Below the pieces are notes generated by a model that saw only the letters and a list, made by a program, of their open reading frames with translations, made no database searches and was not told the origin of the DNA. This document shows, in pieces, positions 16,767-25,400 of a stretch of 64,000 nucleotides of DNA. A program made the position numbers and the translations under genes. How positions within the stretch are numbered: position 1 is the stretch's first letter; every line of letters starts with the position of its first letter. The DNA comes from Acidimicrobiaceae bacterium (GTDB taxonomy: Bacteria; Actinomycetota; Acidimicrobiia; Acidimicrobiales; RAAP-2): the NCBI GenBank assembly GCA_003162475.1, contig PMOI01000023.1:62001-126000 (forward strand). The letters are read 5' to 3'.

Positions 16767-17324
16767 TTAAAAGACGCCGTCAGCCAATCCAAAAACGAAC
16801 CGACGCTTCGATGTCCCTACGGTCTTACTTGGAGTGAAGACCGTGACCTTATGCTCAGCCTCATAACGCTGGACGAGCACCATGATGACGGAGCCGCCGA
16901 TCGCGCCGCCGACGCCAATGCCCACAAAGGCTTCTCCCACGATTGGGTAGAAGCCTCCGAGCGCACCGGCGACGACCGCGAGCGCAATCGAGCGAAGACA
17001 CCGCCTACGACCGGCTCGCCGTAGGGTCTGTCGCTCGTCCGGGCTTCCCGGCCAGTTCCCAAGTTCTGGATGTGAGGCATCCGCGAGAGCTTCCTCGACA
17101 CGGCGACGCGTGATGAGAAGTGAAAGTGCGACCGAAGCAGCGAGCACGAGACCCGCAATAGCGAGCACAAGGAGAAAAGACTTCGTCAGTGCGAGTGTCA
17201 GGCCCGCAGCAACAGCCAGGGTCGACGTGAAAAGCGCAAGGTTCTGATACGACTGAACCGTCGGTCGCCACGTGGTCATATCACTCGTGGCAGACGTTTC
17301 TAGACCATTATCGCGAATCATCAT
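16767..17324 (-). CDS. Hypothetical membrane protein
   Basis: Protein of 185 aa with two closely spaced hydrophobic segments at residues about 30-70 and two more glycine-rich segments at about 112-148 (LAVVAGALGGFYPIVGEAFVG). The central loop (residues 71-108) is charged and arginine-rich. No family recognised. An internal ATG at 17279 is an alternative start. Monocistronic, convergent with the sugar operon. Confidence 0.55.
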   Translation of the reverse strand: MMIRDNGLETSATSDMTTWRPTVQSYQNLALFTSTLAVAAGLTLALTKSFLLVLAIAGLVLAASVALSLLITRRRVEEALADASHPELGNWPGSPDERQTLRRAGRRRCLRSIALAVVAGALGGFYPIVGEAFVGIGVGGAIGGSVIMVLVQRYEAEHKVTVFTPSKTVGTSKRRFVFGLADGVF

Positions 17325-17668
17325 CAGCGTTGACGATAGTACAGGAGGCTCCCGGAGCTATTCGATCGTCCTTTGACCCTTCAGGGAACGTGGACGCACT
17401 TTGTCCCAATCGTTACGGGCAGAATTGGACAATGACGCACGTCGGGAAGCGTCGCAATTGTTGGAGGCATTTGAGGAGCACGCGTAGAGTTCTCACTAGT
17501 GCGCGGTTCAAGATTTGTCGCGTCGAGTCTCGGTCACCATTGGCCTGAAACTGAATCAATCCGATTTCTCTTGACTGGACGTTCGGCGTTGGTGCTCGCG
17601 CCGTTCGGCAGTATTCCGCGAGATGTGAGAAACTCGCTCCGACGCGTCATTCGAAGCAGGCGGTGCAG
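17325..17668. other. Intergenic stretch without recognisable gene
   Basis: I see no supported coding sequence. A short helical-looking frame ends at a TAG near 17487 but has an upstream stop and no start. Promoters for the two divergent flanking genes must lie here. Confidence 0.4.
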
Positions 17669-18631
17669 ATGACCGAGGGAACCGTTATTAAGACGACGAA
17701 TATAGGCGTCGTTACTGCTCTGGTCGTGAACTGCGTCGAGGTCGTGGGGCTCGGAGTCGCTGCATGGATTACTGGATCGACCGCCCTTCGAGCCCAGACC
17801 GCCGTTAACGCTGCGGAAGTAGCGGTCGTGGTGTTTCTGCTCGTGGGAGTGCTGAGTAGCGTCCGGGGACCAGATGAGCGTCACCCTCTCGGTCACGGGC
17901 GAGAACGATTTTTCTGGTCACTGTTTGCCGCGCTCGGTCTCTTCTTGGGCGGCGGGGGTCTCGCGCTCGACGAGGCCATCCGATCCGCTTTACGCCCAGA
18001 GCAGGTGCACTCTTATACCCTTGCGTACGCAGTGCTTGCGGCCACTGCCATCCTCGATGTCTACTCCTTGGAGACGGGACTTCGACCGTTTCGTCAACAG
18101 GCGTCTGACCGAAAACTCTCGTCACGGGCCTTTCTGCGACGGAGTACGGATCCCGCGTTGGTAACCATCGTTATCGGAGGAAGTTGCGCGGTGGTGGGCG
18201 CCGGTCTCGCGGCAGCGGGTTTGGCGGCCAGCCAGGCGTCCGCGAGCCCGACGCCAGACACAATCGCCAGCGCACTCATCGGCCTCATGCTCGTTGCGGC
18301 GTCTGTGTTCCTCGTGCAGATCAACCGAGACCTCATTGGCGGGCGTGGCGTGGCACCGACGACCCTGAAAGAGATGCGCTCCGTCGTCGCGTCACAGCCG
18401 GGTGTCCTCGATGTTCCCGACCTGTTTGCCGTCGTCGTTGGCCCCGCGAGTTTGGTTGTAGATGGAAACGTCATCTTCTCCGACGATCTCGACGTGCCGG
18501 TCGTGGAGCAGACCATCATGCGCACCAACGAAGAACTTCGGAGGCGATGGCCATCGATCGAGTACATCTACCTGACGCCGGTGCCCGCGAAGTCTCCGCG
18601 ATTGGCCAGGAATCATGGTGATGAAGTTTGA
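17669..18631 (+). CDS. Cation diffusion facilitator (CDF) family transporter
   Basis: Membrane protein of 320 aa with six hydrophobic segments followed by a cytoplasmic C-terminal domain (residues about 235-310). The conserved HPLGHGRERFFWSLFAAL segment after the second helix is diagnostic of CDF transporters, which export divalent metals in exchange for protons. The usual HxxxD metal site of helix II is not obvious, so it may be a divergent member. AGGCGG precedes the ATG at 17669; a GTG at 17663 is the alternative. Confidence 0.8.
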   Translation: MTEGTVIKTTNIGVVTALVVNCVEVVGLGVAAWITGSTALRAQTAVNAAEVAVVVFLLVGVLSSVRGPDERHPLGHGRERFFWSLFAALGLFLGGGGLALDEAIRSALRPEQVHSYTLAYAVLAATAILDVYSLETGLRPFRQQASDRKLSSRAFLRRSTDPALVTIVIGGSCAVVGAGLAAAGLAASQASASPTPDTIASALIGLMLVAASVFLVQINRDLIGGRGVAPTTLKEMRSVVASQPGVLDVPDLFAVVVGPASLVVDGNVIFSDDLDVPVVEQTIMRTNEELRRRWPSIEYIYLTPVPAKSPRLARNHGDEV

Positions 18632-18742
18632 ACCGAGGTGACCGGGCGTACTTGTCACGCCGGGTCTCCGACACCACCGGCCGCAGCCCAGCTGGCGATT
18701 GGTGGTGCCAGTTGGGTCCGGCTCATCGGCGATACTGGGTCC

Positions 18743-19135
18743 ATGGTCGACCGAAACGTCATGGGTGGGTTGCTGGAACCGTGTGGCACCGACCCCGTCA
18801 CGGGCTTCTACCGCGACGGGTGTTGCACGACAGGACCTGAGGACCTCGGGAGCCACACCATCTGTGCCGTGGTCACCGCCGAGTTTCTTGAGCACCAAAG
18901 GGGAATCGGCAACAACCTGACCACGCCCATGCCTCAGTACGGGTTCCCGGGATTAGTGCCCGGCGACCGATGGTGTGTTACCGCCGCGAATTGGCTCCGT
19001 TCCCATCACGACGGGGCGGCGGCCTACGTGGTCCTGGCCTCGACGCACGAGCGCGCCCTCGAAATCGTGCCTCTTGAAGCTCTCCGAGTGCACGCCGTTG
19101 ACATTCCAGCCGGGCCGGGCGATCTCCAGGCTTAA
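18743..19135 (+). CDS. DUF2237 family protein
   Basis: Protein of 130 aa matching the DUF2237 family almost end to end: LEPCGTDPVTGFYRDGCC near the start, TGPEDLGSHTICAVVT, GNNLTTPMPQYGFPGL and GDRWCVTAANW. The conserved cysteines suggest metal or thiol chemistry, but no function is known. I chose the ATG at 18743 since homology starts immediately after it; reading on to a GTG at 18638 adds 35 unlike residues. It follows the CDF gene on the same strand. Confidence 0.88.
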   Translation: MVDRNVMGGLLEPCGTDPVTGFYRDGCCTTGPEDLGSHTICAVVTAEFLEHQRGIGNNLTTPMPQYGFPGLVPGDRWCVTAANWLRSHHDGAAAYVVLASTHERALEIVPLEALRVHAVDIPAGPGDLQA

Positions 19136-19567
19136 TCAGTGGCGACGTTTGCGGACGGGTATCTTGGCACTTCGAATTTCATCGGGTTGGATTGTAGTGA
19201 ACAAGCTTCCATTAATTGGTCTTTCTCGCGCACAGCAGTGACCGGATTCGGCACGTTCACTTTCGTGATGTAGGTAGTTTCCAGTGCGAGGTTGCAGACC
19301 TGACACGTCGGGTCTCCGAGTTGAACTTTCACGGTGCGTTGTTAAGAGTTCCCCCACCCCTTGCACGATATTCAATGTGATCAAGCGCGCAAGCAATCAC
19401 TAGCCAAAGAGATTCTTCAGTAAACGTCTCCGGACGAAACGCCAGTCAGCGAAACAAATCTGGACATCCACACACGACGGAAAACGAACCAATTGTCAAT
19501 CGCGGCGAAAACTCCAATTTATGGGAACCCTGGTTTTATTGGGAGTTTGCAACGGAATCGAGTGCGC
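19136..19567. other. Intergenic stretch, possible small ORF only
   Basis: The one candidate is a 66-codon minus-strand frame (19132-19332) with a CxxC pair (GDPTCQVCNL). It starts with GTG, has no ribosome site and no recognised relative, and I do not call it. The rest looks non-coding. Confidence 0.35.
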
Positions 19568-20167
19568 TCAGCTTGCGAAAGCGCGACCTTGCCGGTGGCG
19601 CCAATGTGCCAACGCCGCGACGATCAGACTCACGAGGCCGCCGACGGCCGTGACAAACAAAACCGGCCACAGCCGTGCGCCGAAGTAGTAGACGACCCAG
19701 AGACCACTCACCATGCCGGCCGTGGTCCAAGAGCTCACCGACACACCCGTCGCCGCTTCGTACCGGACCAAGTGAACTAACTGGGGCGCCCGCGTTACCC
19801 AACCCACCAAGCCCGCGCCGACGGCCGCGCCAGCCCAGCCCCATTGGATCGCGGGCGGGATGCTAAACGCGACAAAGAGCGCGAGGGAATTCAAGCTCAC
19901 TCGAATACGTTCCCAAGGCTTCAGTTCAAACCAAATGAGTAGCTGCAGGGGAAGCGTGATGGAACAGCCGATGATCAGCTGCCACGAATGTACGGCGACG
20001 CCGTAAAAGATCCAGAAGACGTCAAGGTATAAAAACAGCGTCCACGTCGCGAGCGATACGCCTTCAATACCGTGCTTCGTCATTCGTTTGAACTGAGCGT
20101 ACGAAACGACCAAACCCAACGCAACGGCAAGCCAGCCGACTGAAACGGTGAAGGAGTAGAAGTTCAC
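19568..20167 (-). CDS. PQ-loop (SWEET-like) membrane protein
   Basis: Protein of 199 aa with about seven hydrophobic segments and two PQ-loop-like repeats: one around GIEGVSLATWTLFLYLDVFW (residues 33-52), the other around RAPQLVHLVRYEAATGVSVS (about 126-145). Such proteins include SWEET sugar transporters and lysosomal amino acid exporters. A single chain holding both triple-helix bundles is eukaryotic-SWEET-like in layout, whereas bacterial SemiSWEETs have one. The substrate is unknown. GTG start. Confidence 0.7.
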   Translation of the reverse strand: MNFYSFTVSVGWLAVALGLVVSYAQFKRMTKHGIEGVSLATWTLFLYLDVFWIFYGVAVHSWQLIIGCSITLPLQLLIWFELKPWERIRVSLNSLALFVAFSIPPAIQWGWAGAAVGAGLVGWVTRAPQLVHLVRYEAATGVSVSSWTTAGMVSGLWVVYYFGARLWPVLFVTAVGGLVSLIVAALAHWRHRQGRAFAS

Positions 20168-20431
20168 CGATTCATCTTACGATGCGCGACACCCTCGAAA
20201 TGGCCCTTGAGAAGGAGTTATGAGACGTCGAAGAAGCATGTTGGCGGCAGTTCGCCGTTCCGAAATCGTAAGTGCGGTGCTCCTCAACTGATTCCGCGCC
20301 ACCAAAGTTGCCCGCCAACTCGACCACCGGTCAGTGTGAGATTCGAGACGACAGTCAGATCGGCCACACGTTTCCTGAGAAACTCTTTGAGACCCTTCCC
20401 CACGACACGTTTCCACCCGTCGCTCGTCGTA

Positions 20432-21874
20432 TTAATGAACGAGTTGGGGTTCGGGTGCGACGACGCGACGCTTCGCTACGCGGACCACAGTGAAGGCCAG
20501 TCCGAGCATGGAGATTCCCGATATCACGGCGATGGCGGTGGTCATCCCCGGCAAGAGTTGGCCGGGGCGCACAGTGGTCGCACCTGGACCGATGATGGCG
20601 GTCGTCACGGCAAGGACGATTGCTCCGCCAACTTGGATGCTGGTGTTCACCAGTCCCGAGGCGAGCCCTTGCTCATGGTCTGCGACGCCGGCGGTGGCTT
20701 GAGAGTTGATCGAAGGAAAGCACAGCGCAAAGCCGATACCGAGCAAAACCATCGTGGGCAACAAGAAGTCGACGTAGGGCATCGCGGGGCTGACCCGAAG
20801 AAAGAGGAGGTAGCCAACGAGGAACGCGGCGAGACCGCCTCCGATGAGGGTGGTCGTGTCAAAGCGCTCCAATATTGCTGCCATCCGTGTCGAACTCGCC
20901 ACCACGATCAGCCCGGTAGGCAAGAAGCCCATGGCCATCGCGAGGGGTGACCAGTGCAGGGAATCCTGCAGGTAGAGGGTGGCCACGAACTGGAACGACA
21001 TATAGCCGCCGAACATCACGGCACCAGAAAGGTTCGCGTGCACCAGCGACGCCGAACGCAGAATACCGAGACGCAGTAGGGGGCGAGGGTGGTGGCGTTC
21101 GATGACCACAAAGGTGACGATCATTGCGGCGCTCGCCGCCAGGCCGCCAAGAGTGTTCACACTCAACCAACCACGCGCGGGCGCCTCAACAACTGTGTAG
21201 ACCAGCGTCATCAGTCCCGCGGTGCTAGCTAACGCACCGAAGAGGTCGAAGTGACCCCACGACACCTTTTCTCTGGTCGATCGCGGAATCACTCGAAGTC
21301 CAGCAATCACCAAAGCTAAGGCAATGGGTCCAGGCACCAAGAACGTGGCGCGCCAACCCAACTCGGTGAGCAGTCCCCCGAACACAAGGCCGAGCGAGAA
21401 GCCACTCGCTCCGCACACGGTGTAGATCGACAACGCTCGGTTGCGGGCTATGCCCTCGGCGAAGGTAGTCGTGATGATGGAGAGCCCGGCCGGGACGGTG
21501 AAGGCGGCCGAGGCGCCCTTGACGAAGCGCAGTGCGATCAGCGCGCCGTCGTTGCTGAGAAAAGCGCTCACCACCGAAGCGATGCCGAAGACCGTCACGG
21601 CAGCGAGGAAGACGGGGCGGCGCCCGAGAAGGTCGCTCGCTCGCCCACCGAGCAGGAGGAGTCCCCCGTAGCCGAGGACGTAGCCACTGACGATCCATTG
21701 CAGAGCACTCGCACCCAGGTGGAGATTGCGGCCGATGGACGGGAGAGCGACGCCGACCATCGAAATGTCGAGACCGTCGAGGAAGAGAGCTCCGCAGAGG
21801 ACGACGAGGAGAATCCAAATCGCGGAGGTCCAACGGGTGTCGGCGTCGACGGGCTGTGTGGGGTGAAATGGCAT
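20432..21874 (-). CDS. MFS drug-efflux transporter, DHA2 (EmrB/QacA) type
   Basis: Membrane antiporter of about 480 aa with 14 predicted helices. The DHA2 motif LDGLDISMVGVALPSIGRNL lies in helix 1, GYGGLLLLGGRASDLLGRR forms motif A between helices 2 and 3, and the proline/glycine-rich motif C follows in helix 5. It would expel toxic compounds using the proton gradient. No clear ribosome site decides between the ATGs at 21874 and 21898. It is divergent from a MarR gene with a palindrome in between, so MarR probably represses it. Confidence 0.88.
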   Translation of the reverse strand: MPFHPTQPVDADTRWTSAIWILLVVLCGALFLDGLDISMVGVALPSIGRNLHLGASALQWIVSGYVLGYGGLLLLGGRASDLLGRRPVFLAAVTVFGIASVVSAFLSNDGALIALRFVKGASAAFTVPAGLSIITTTFAEGIARNRALSIYTVCGASGFSLGLVFGGLLTELGWRATFLVPGPIALALVIAGLRVIPRSTREKVSWGHFDLFGALASTAGLMTLVYTVVEAPARGWLSVNTLGGLAASAAMIVTFVVIERHHPRPLLRLGILRSASLVHANLSGAVMFGGYMSFQFVATLYLQDSLHWSPLAMAMGFLPTGLIVVASSTRMAAILERFDTTTLIGGGLAAFLVGYLLFLRVSPAMPYVDFLLPTMVLLGIGFALCFPSINSQATAGVADHEQGLASGLVNTSIQVGGAIVLAVTTAIIGPGATTVRPGQLLPGMTTAIAVISGISMLGLAFTVVRVAKRRVVAPEPQLVH

Positions 21875-21882
21875 GACCAAAA

Positions 21883-21896
21883 GTATATGCGTATAC
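21883..21896. promoter_or_regulatory. Palindromic MarR-type operator candidate
   Basis: GTATATGCGTATAC pairs at six of seven positions and lies at the start of the MFS gene in the 85-bp gap before marR. Confidence 0.45.
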
Positions 21897-21959
21897 ATCT
21901 AATGTTGAAGCAAATAATGCATGTGCGTGAAAATGTGTATTGCCTGATAATCTGTTGCC

Positions 21960-22346
21960 GTGGCAAAGGCCCCGAACGAAGAACAGCTGGCTACCGAGTG
22001 GCACGAACTGATGGGTCGTTTTCGTCGCCTCTTGTGCAGCCTCGACCGTGAACTCGAAAGCAAACACGGGATCTCAGCAAGCGACTTTGAGGTGCTGCAA
22101 CTCTTAGCCGAAGCGCCGAAGGGAAAGCTGCGTCTGCACGAGTTGGGGGAACACGCCCACTTAACCCAGAGTGCGCTTTCACGACTCGTGGCCAAGCTCG
22201 AGAGCGGGGGCATGGTCGAGCGCTTCATGTGCGACGACGACCGCCGATCGGTGTTCGCGACGATCACCGCCGCGGGCCGTAAGCGTTACGTACAGGCCCG
22301 CCCCACCCAGCGAGCGGTCTTGCGAGCCGAAGCTCAGTCAGTCTGA
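21960..22346 (+). CDS. MarR-family transcriptional regulator
   Basis: Winged-helix regulator of 128 aa, slightly short for the family. The recognition region reads LHELGEHAHLTQSALSRLVAKLESGGMVER (residues about 60-88, in two helices), and the wing has DDDRRSVFATITAAGR. MarR proteins usually lose DNA binding on contact with phenolic ligands. The C-terminal dimer helix ends early (after RAVLRAEAQSV), which may reflect a truncation of the last 10-15 residues. GTG start. Confidence 0.85.
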   Translation: MAKAPNEEQLATEWHELMGRFRRLLCSLDRELESKHGISASDFEVLQLLAEAPKGKLRLHELGEHAHLTQSALSRLVAKLESGGMVERFMCDDDRRSVFATITAAGRKRYVQARPTQRAVLRAEAQSV

Positions 22347-22644
22347 TCACACCCGACGCCGTTGCTCCGCGCAGCGAATGGAGATGATTCGCCACGCGAG
22401 TGCGACCGGTCAGTGAACTGATCGAGAGGAACTTGTCACCCAATGGTCACGATTCGAAGCGACTGAGCACCTTGGTGTTGGGCTCCCACTATCCAACAGT
22501 GTGGAACCTTCAGTATCTCAAAATCGTCTCAACTATCTACTCCCTGCGTACCCGCCAAACACGCCGGTCGTTAGACTGGACTCTCCGCAAACCCGAGCAA
22601 CGCTTCCCGTAGCGGCACCCCCACCAGCCGAGAGGAAATCGATA

Positions 22645-23889
22645 ATGATCCCCTTTGACGAACTCGAATCGAACGTTCGTTACTACTGCCGCCGTTGGCC
22701 AGCCGTCTTCTCAACGGCCCTCGGCGCGACCATCACCGCCGAGGACGGCACCGAGTATTTGGACTTCTTCGCGGGCGCGGGAGCACTCTCGTATGGTCAC
22801 AACAACCCGGTCCTCGTGGAGGTTGCCATCGAGCATCTGCGTGCCGGCAAAATCCTGCACAGCCTCGACACCTACACGGTTGAGAAGCGCCGATTCCTCG
22901 AAGCCATGAATCGACATGTCCTCGTCCCGCGCCAAATGGACATGGTCATCCAGACCGTCGGACCGACTGGTGCCACGGCCGTCGAGGCCGCTCTCCAACT
23001 CGCCCAGCGCATCACCGGTAATCGCGCCGTCGTCGGGTTCGATGGCAGTTACCACGGCATGACGTACCGGACGGCCTCGATCTCGGCCTCGATGGCGGGA
23101 AGAGAGACCAGCGCTCATCTAAAAGAGTTCGTGGCGCTGCCCTACGTTCGTAGTGTTACCGAGTCAGACCTTGAGCTCCTCGATCGGACCCTTGATTCGA
23201 GCATTGACGGTCAGCGAATCGGCGCCGTCATTATCGAGTCGACCCAGGGAGAAGGCGGCGCGCGTCCCTTTGACCCTCTCTACCTTCGAGCCATCCGCGA
23301 GCGCTGTAGCGCTCGCGGCATTCTCGTCATTGCGGACGACGTGCAAGCCGGCGTGGGACGCACCGGTGCGTTCTTCTCCTTCGAGGGTTCCGGGCTCGAC
23401 CCGGACATCGTGTGTCTTTCGAAGTCCATCAGCGGCCTCGGCTTGCCAATGGCCCTCAATCTCGTGCGCCGCGACCTTGACGCGTGGACACCAGGCGAGT
23501 TTTCGGGCACGTTCCGGGGCAACAACTTGGCGTTCGCCACGTCCGCCACCATGCTCGAAACTTATTGGGCCGACTCGAATCTTGAAAAGAATACCGAGCG
23601 GCGCGGACTCACCGTGCGAGACACCCTCGAAGAGATCGCCGATCGATTCGGCAGCGGCCGATTCGTGGCCCGAGGCAATGGCCTCTTGTGCGGACTCGAC
23701 GTTGGCGATACTCAGTTGGCTGCGGATATCGCCGCGGCGGCCTTTGAGCGTCGACTCATCGTCGAGACCTGCGGCGCGGGCGACACCACCGTCAAACTCT
23801 TGCCGCCCATCGTGATCGACGAAGACCATCTGGCCGACGGACTCGCCAGACTGAGAGACGCCGTCGACAGCGCCAGCGCACTGCGTTGA
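22645..23889 (+). CDS. Diaminobutyrate-2-oxoglutarate aminotransferase
   Basis: PLP-dependent class III aminotransferase of 414 aa. It interconverts aspartate beta-semialdehyde and L-2,4-diaminobutyrate using glutamate. Visible features: FDELESNVRYYCRRWPAVF at the N-terminus, typical of this subgroup (EctB/Dat), the cofactor site GPTGATAVEAALQLA, DDVQAGVGRTG, and the PLP lysine in SKSISGLG at about residue 260. AGAGGAAA precedes the ATG. It overlaps a diaminobutyrate-decarboxylase-like gene, so the product is probably 1,3-diaminopropane rather than ectoine (no ectA or ectC here). Confidence 0.9.
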   Translation: MIPFDELESNVRYYCRRWPAVFSTALGATITAEDGTEYLDFFAGAGALSYGHNNPVLVEVAIEHLRAGKILHSLDTYTVEKRRFLEAMNRHVLVPRQMDMVIQTVGPTGATAVEAALQLAQRITGNRAVVGFDGSYHGMTYRTASISASMAGRETSAHLKEFVALPYVRSVTESDLELLDRTLDSSIDGQRIGAVIIESTQGEGGARPFDPLYLRAIRERCSARGILVIADDVQAGVGRTGAFFSFEGSGLDPDIVCLSKSISGLGLPMALNLVRRDLDAWTPGEFSGTFRGNNLAFATSATMLETYWADSNLEKNTERRGLTVRDTLEEIADRFGSGRFVARGNGLLCGLDVGDTQLAADIAAAAFERRLIVETCGAGDTTVKLLPPIVIDEDHLADGLARLRDAVDSASALR

Positions 23890-25331
23890 GCGACACCAGA
23901 GACTGGCACGACCTCGTCGTCACCTTCGACAGTGACGGCCTCGACGTGCTCGCCGGTGCGGCGTCAGCAGCGATCGAGAGTCTGCGCCGTCCAACGTCGG
24001 GGCCCCGGTCCGACTGGACTCCGGCGGCCCTGCACCACCTCGTGAGATCACTCGAAATCTGCCCCGACGACGGCGTTCCTCTCAACACGGTCTTAACGGA
24101 GCTGGGATCCGTGGTTTGGTCCCACGGCGTCGTACCCAGTGACCCGGCGTGTGTCGCGCATCTGCACCCTCCAACCCTCGTGCCCGCCGTCGTGACGGAA
24201 CTCGCCATCGCCGCCACCAACCAGTCAATGGACTCATGGGACCAATCGCCCGCCGCGACCGAAGTCGAACTCCACCTCATGAGTTGGCTGGCGGACCTCA
24301 TCGGCTTTCCCGATATCGGTTCGGGTGTCATGACGTCGGGAGGTACAGCGTCCAACGTTCTCGCGATCACGCTCGCGCGATCGTGGGCGGCAAAGAAGAT
24401 CGGCGTCGACGTCCTAAAGTCCGGTCTGCCCCAAGAGGCAGCGAGTTGGCGAATCCTCTGCTCTGACCAGGCCCACTTCTCGGTGCAACGGGCTGCCGCC
24501 CAGCTCGGCCTCGGCCGCGACGCGGTACTGACCGTCGAGACGACGTCGTTGGGATCAATGGACGTCGCTGCTCTCGATCGCGTGCTCGATCAGATGAGTC
24601 GTACAGGATTGGTGCCCATTGCCATCGTCGCCACGGCCGGCACGACGGACCTTGGCGCCGTCGATCCGTTGAGCGAGATCGCCGAGCGCGCACGTCGTCA
24701 CGACACGTGGTTCCACGTTGACGCAGCGGTGGCGGGAGCTTTTTTGCTCTCCGAACGCCTCGCACCAGCGCTCTCAGGGATCGAACATGCTGACTCAGTG
24801 ACCGTTGACTTCCACAAGCTCTGGTGGCAGCCCTTCAACGCCAGCGCGCTCGTCATCCGAGAGGCCGAGCGCTTCGAACTCTTGCGAGTGAGGTCGAACT
24901 ACCTCGACCGTGGCGACGAACTCGACGGTGTGGTGAATCTCGTCGGACGTTCACTCGACACGTCGCGTCGCTTCGACGCGGCCAAAGTAGTCGCAACGTT
25001 GCGCACGCTCGGTCGTCTCGCGCTAGCGGAGATGCTCGAACATCTGGTCGACCTCTCTCGCTACGCGGGAATGAAGATCGAGGCCCACCCACTACTCGAA
25101 CTCGTCGCGTCGCCCACGTCGGTGACGTGTGCCTTCAGCGCTCCTGGCTTCAGCGATGACGACTTGCGACACGTCCAACAGCGATTGCTCGCCCGAGGAG
25201 AGATGATCCTTGGGCGTACCAGGATCAAGGATCGTGCAGCACTTAAGTTCACGTTCATGAATCCTCTGTCATCTATCGACGACGTTGACCGCCTCGTACA
25301 TCTAGTGGCGAACGAACTCGGGACGCTCTAG
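23886..25331 (+). CDS. L-2,4-diaminobutyrate decarboxylase-like PLP enzyme
   Basis: Group II PLP decarboxylase of 481 aa. The PLP lysine is in the motif VDFHKLWWQP at about residue 312; GTTDLGAVDPLSEIAE and TWFHVDAAVAGAFLLSE are the conserved cofactor-contact segments upstream. By context with the adjacent aminotransferase it would convert diaminobutyrate to 1,3-diaminopropane, used for norspermidine-type polyamines or siderophores. TTG start overlapping the aminotransferase stop. Specificity is inferred from the pairing; glutamate or tyrosine decarboxylation cannot be excluded from sequence alone. Confidence 0.85.
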   Translation: MSDTRDWHDLVVTFDSDGLDVLAGAASAAIESLRRPTSGPRSDWTPAALHHLVRSLEICPDDGVPLNTVLTELGSVVWSHGVVPSDPACVAHLHPPTLVPAVVTELAIAATNQSMDSWDQSPAATEVELHLMSWLADLIGFPDIGSGVMTSGGTASNVLAITLARSWAAKKIGVDVLKSGLPQEAASWRILCSDQAHFSVQRAAAQLGLGRDAVLTVETTSLGSMDVAALDRVLDQMSRTGLVPIAIVATAGTTDLGAVDPLSEIAERARRHDTWFHVDAAVAGAFLLSERLAPALSGIEHADSVTVDFHKLWWQPFNASALVIREAERFELLRVRSNYLDRGDELDGVVNLVGRSLDTSRRFDAAKVVATLRTLGRLALAEMLEHLVDLSRYAGMKIEAHPLLELVASPTSVTCAFSAPGFSDDDLRHVQQRLLARGEMILGRTRIKDRAALKFTFMNPLSSIDDVDRLVHLVANELGTL

Positions 25332-25400
25332 GCAGTTCGCAAAGACCGCGAGCACGTGGCGATACCCACCCATAAAACATCATCGAGCGCCACTGCCTAG
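25328..25400. repeat. Inverted repeat around two convergent stop codons
   Basis: CTAGGCAGT (25328-25336) and ACTGCCTAG (25392-25400) are exact complements, and each overlaps the TAG stop of the flanking convergent gene. With a 55-nt loop it is a weak terminator candidate. Confidence 0.45.

Noticed and set aside
20220-20291. 23-codon frame with a strong AAGGAG site (MRRRRSMLAAVRRSEIVSAV start)
   Set aside because: Too short to support, no downstream gene on the same strand to suggest a leader peptide.
20207-20950. 247-codon plus-strand frame opposite the MFS gene
   Set aside because: Its second half is antisense to conserved MFS helices and is Gly/His/Arg-rich. The first 30 codons have a good AAGGAG site but no homology.
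22645-23889. An ectoine biosynthesis cluster
   Set aside because: The aminotransferase is EctB-like but no ectA or ectC is adjacent; a decarboxylase follows instead.
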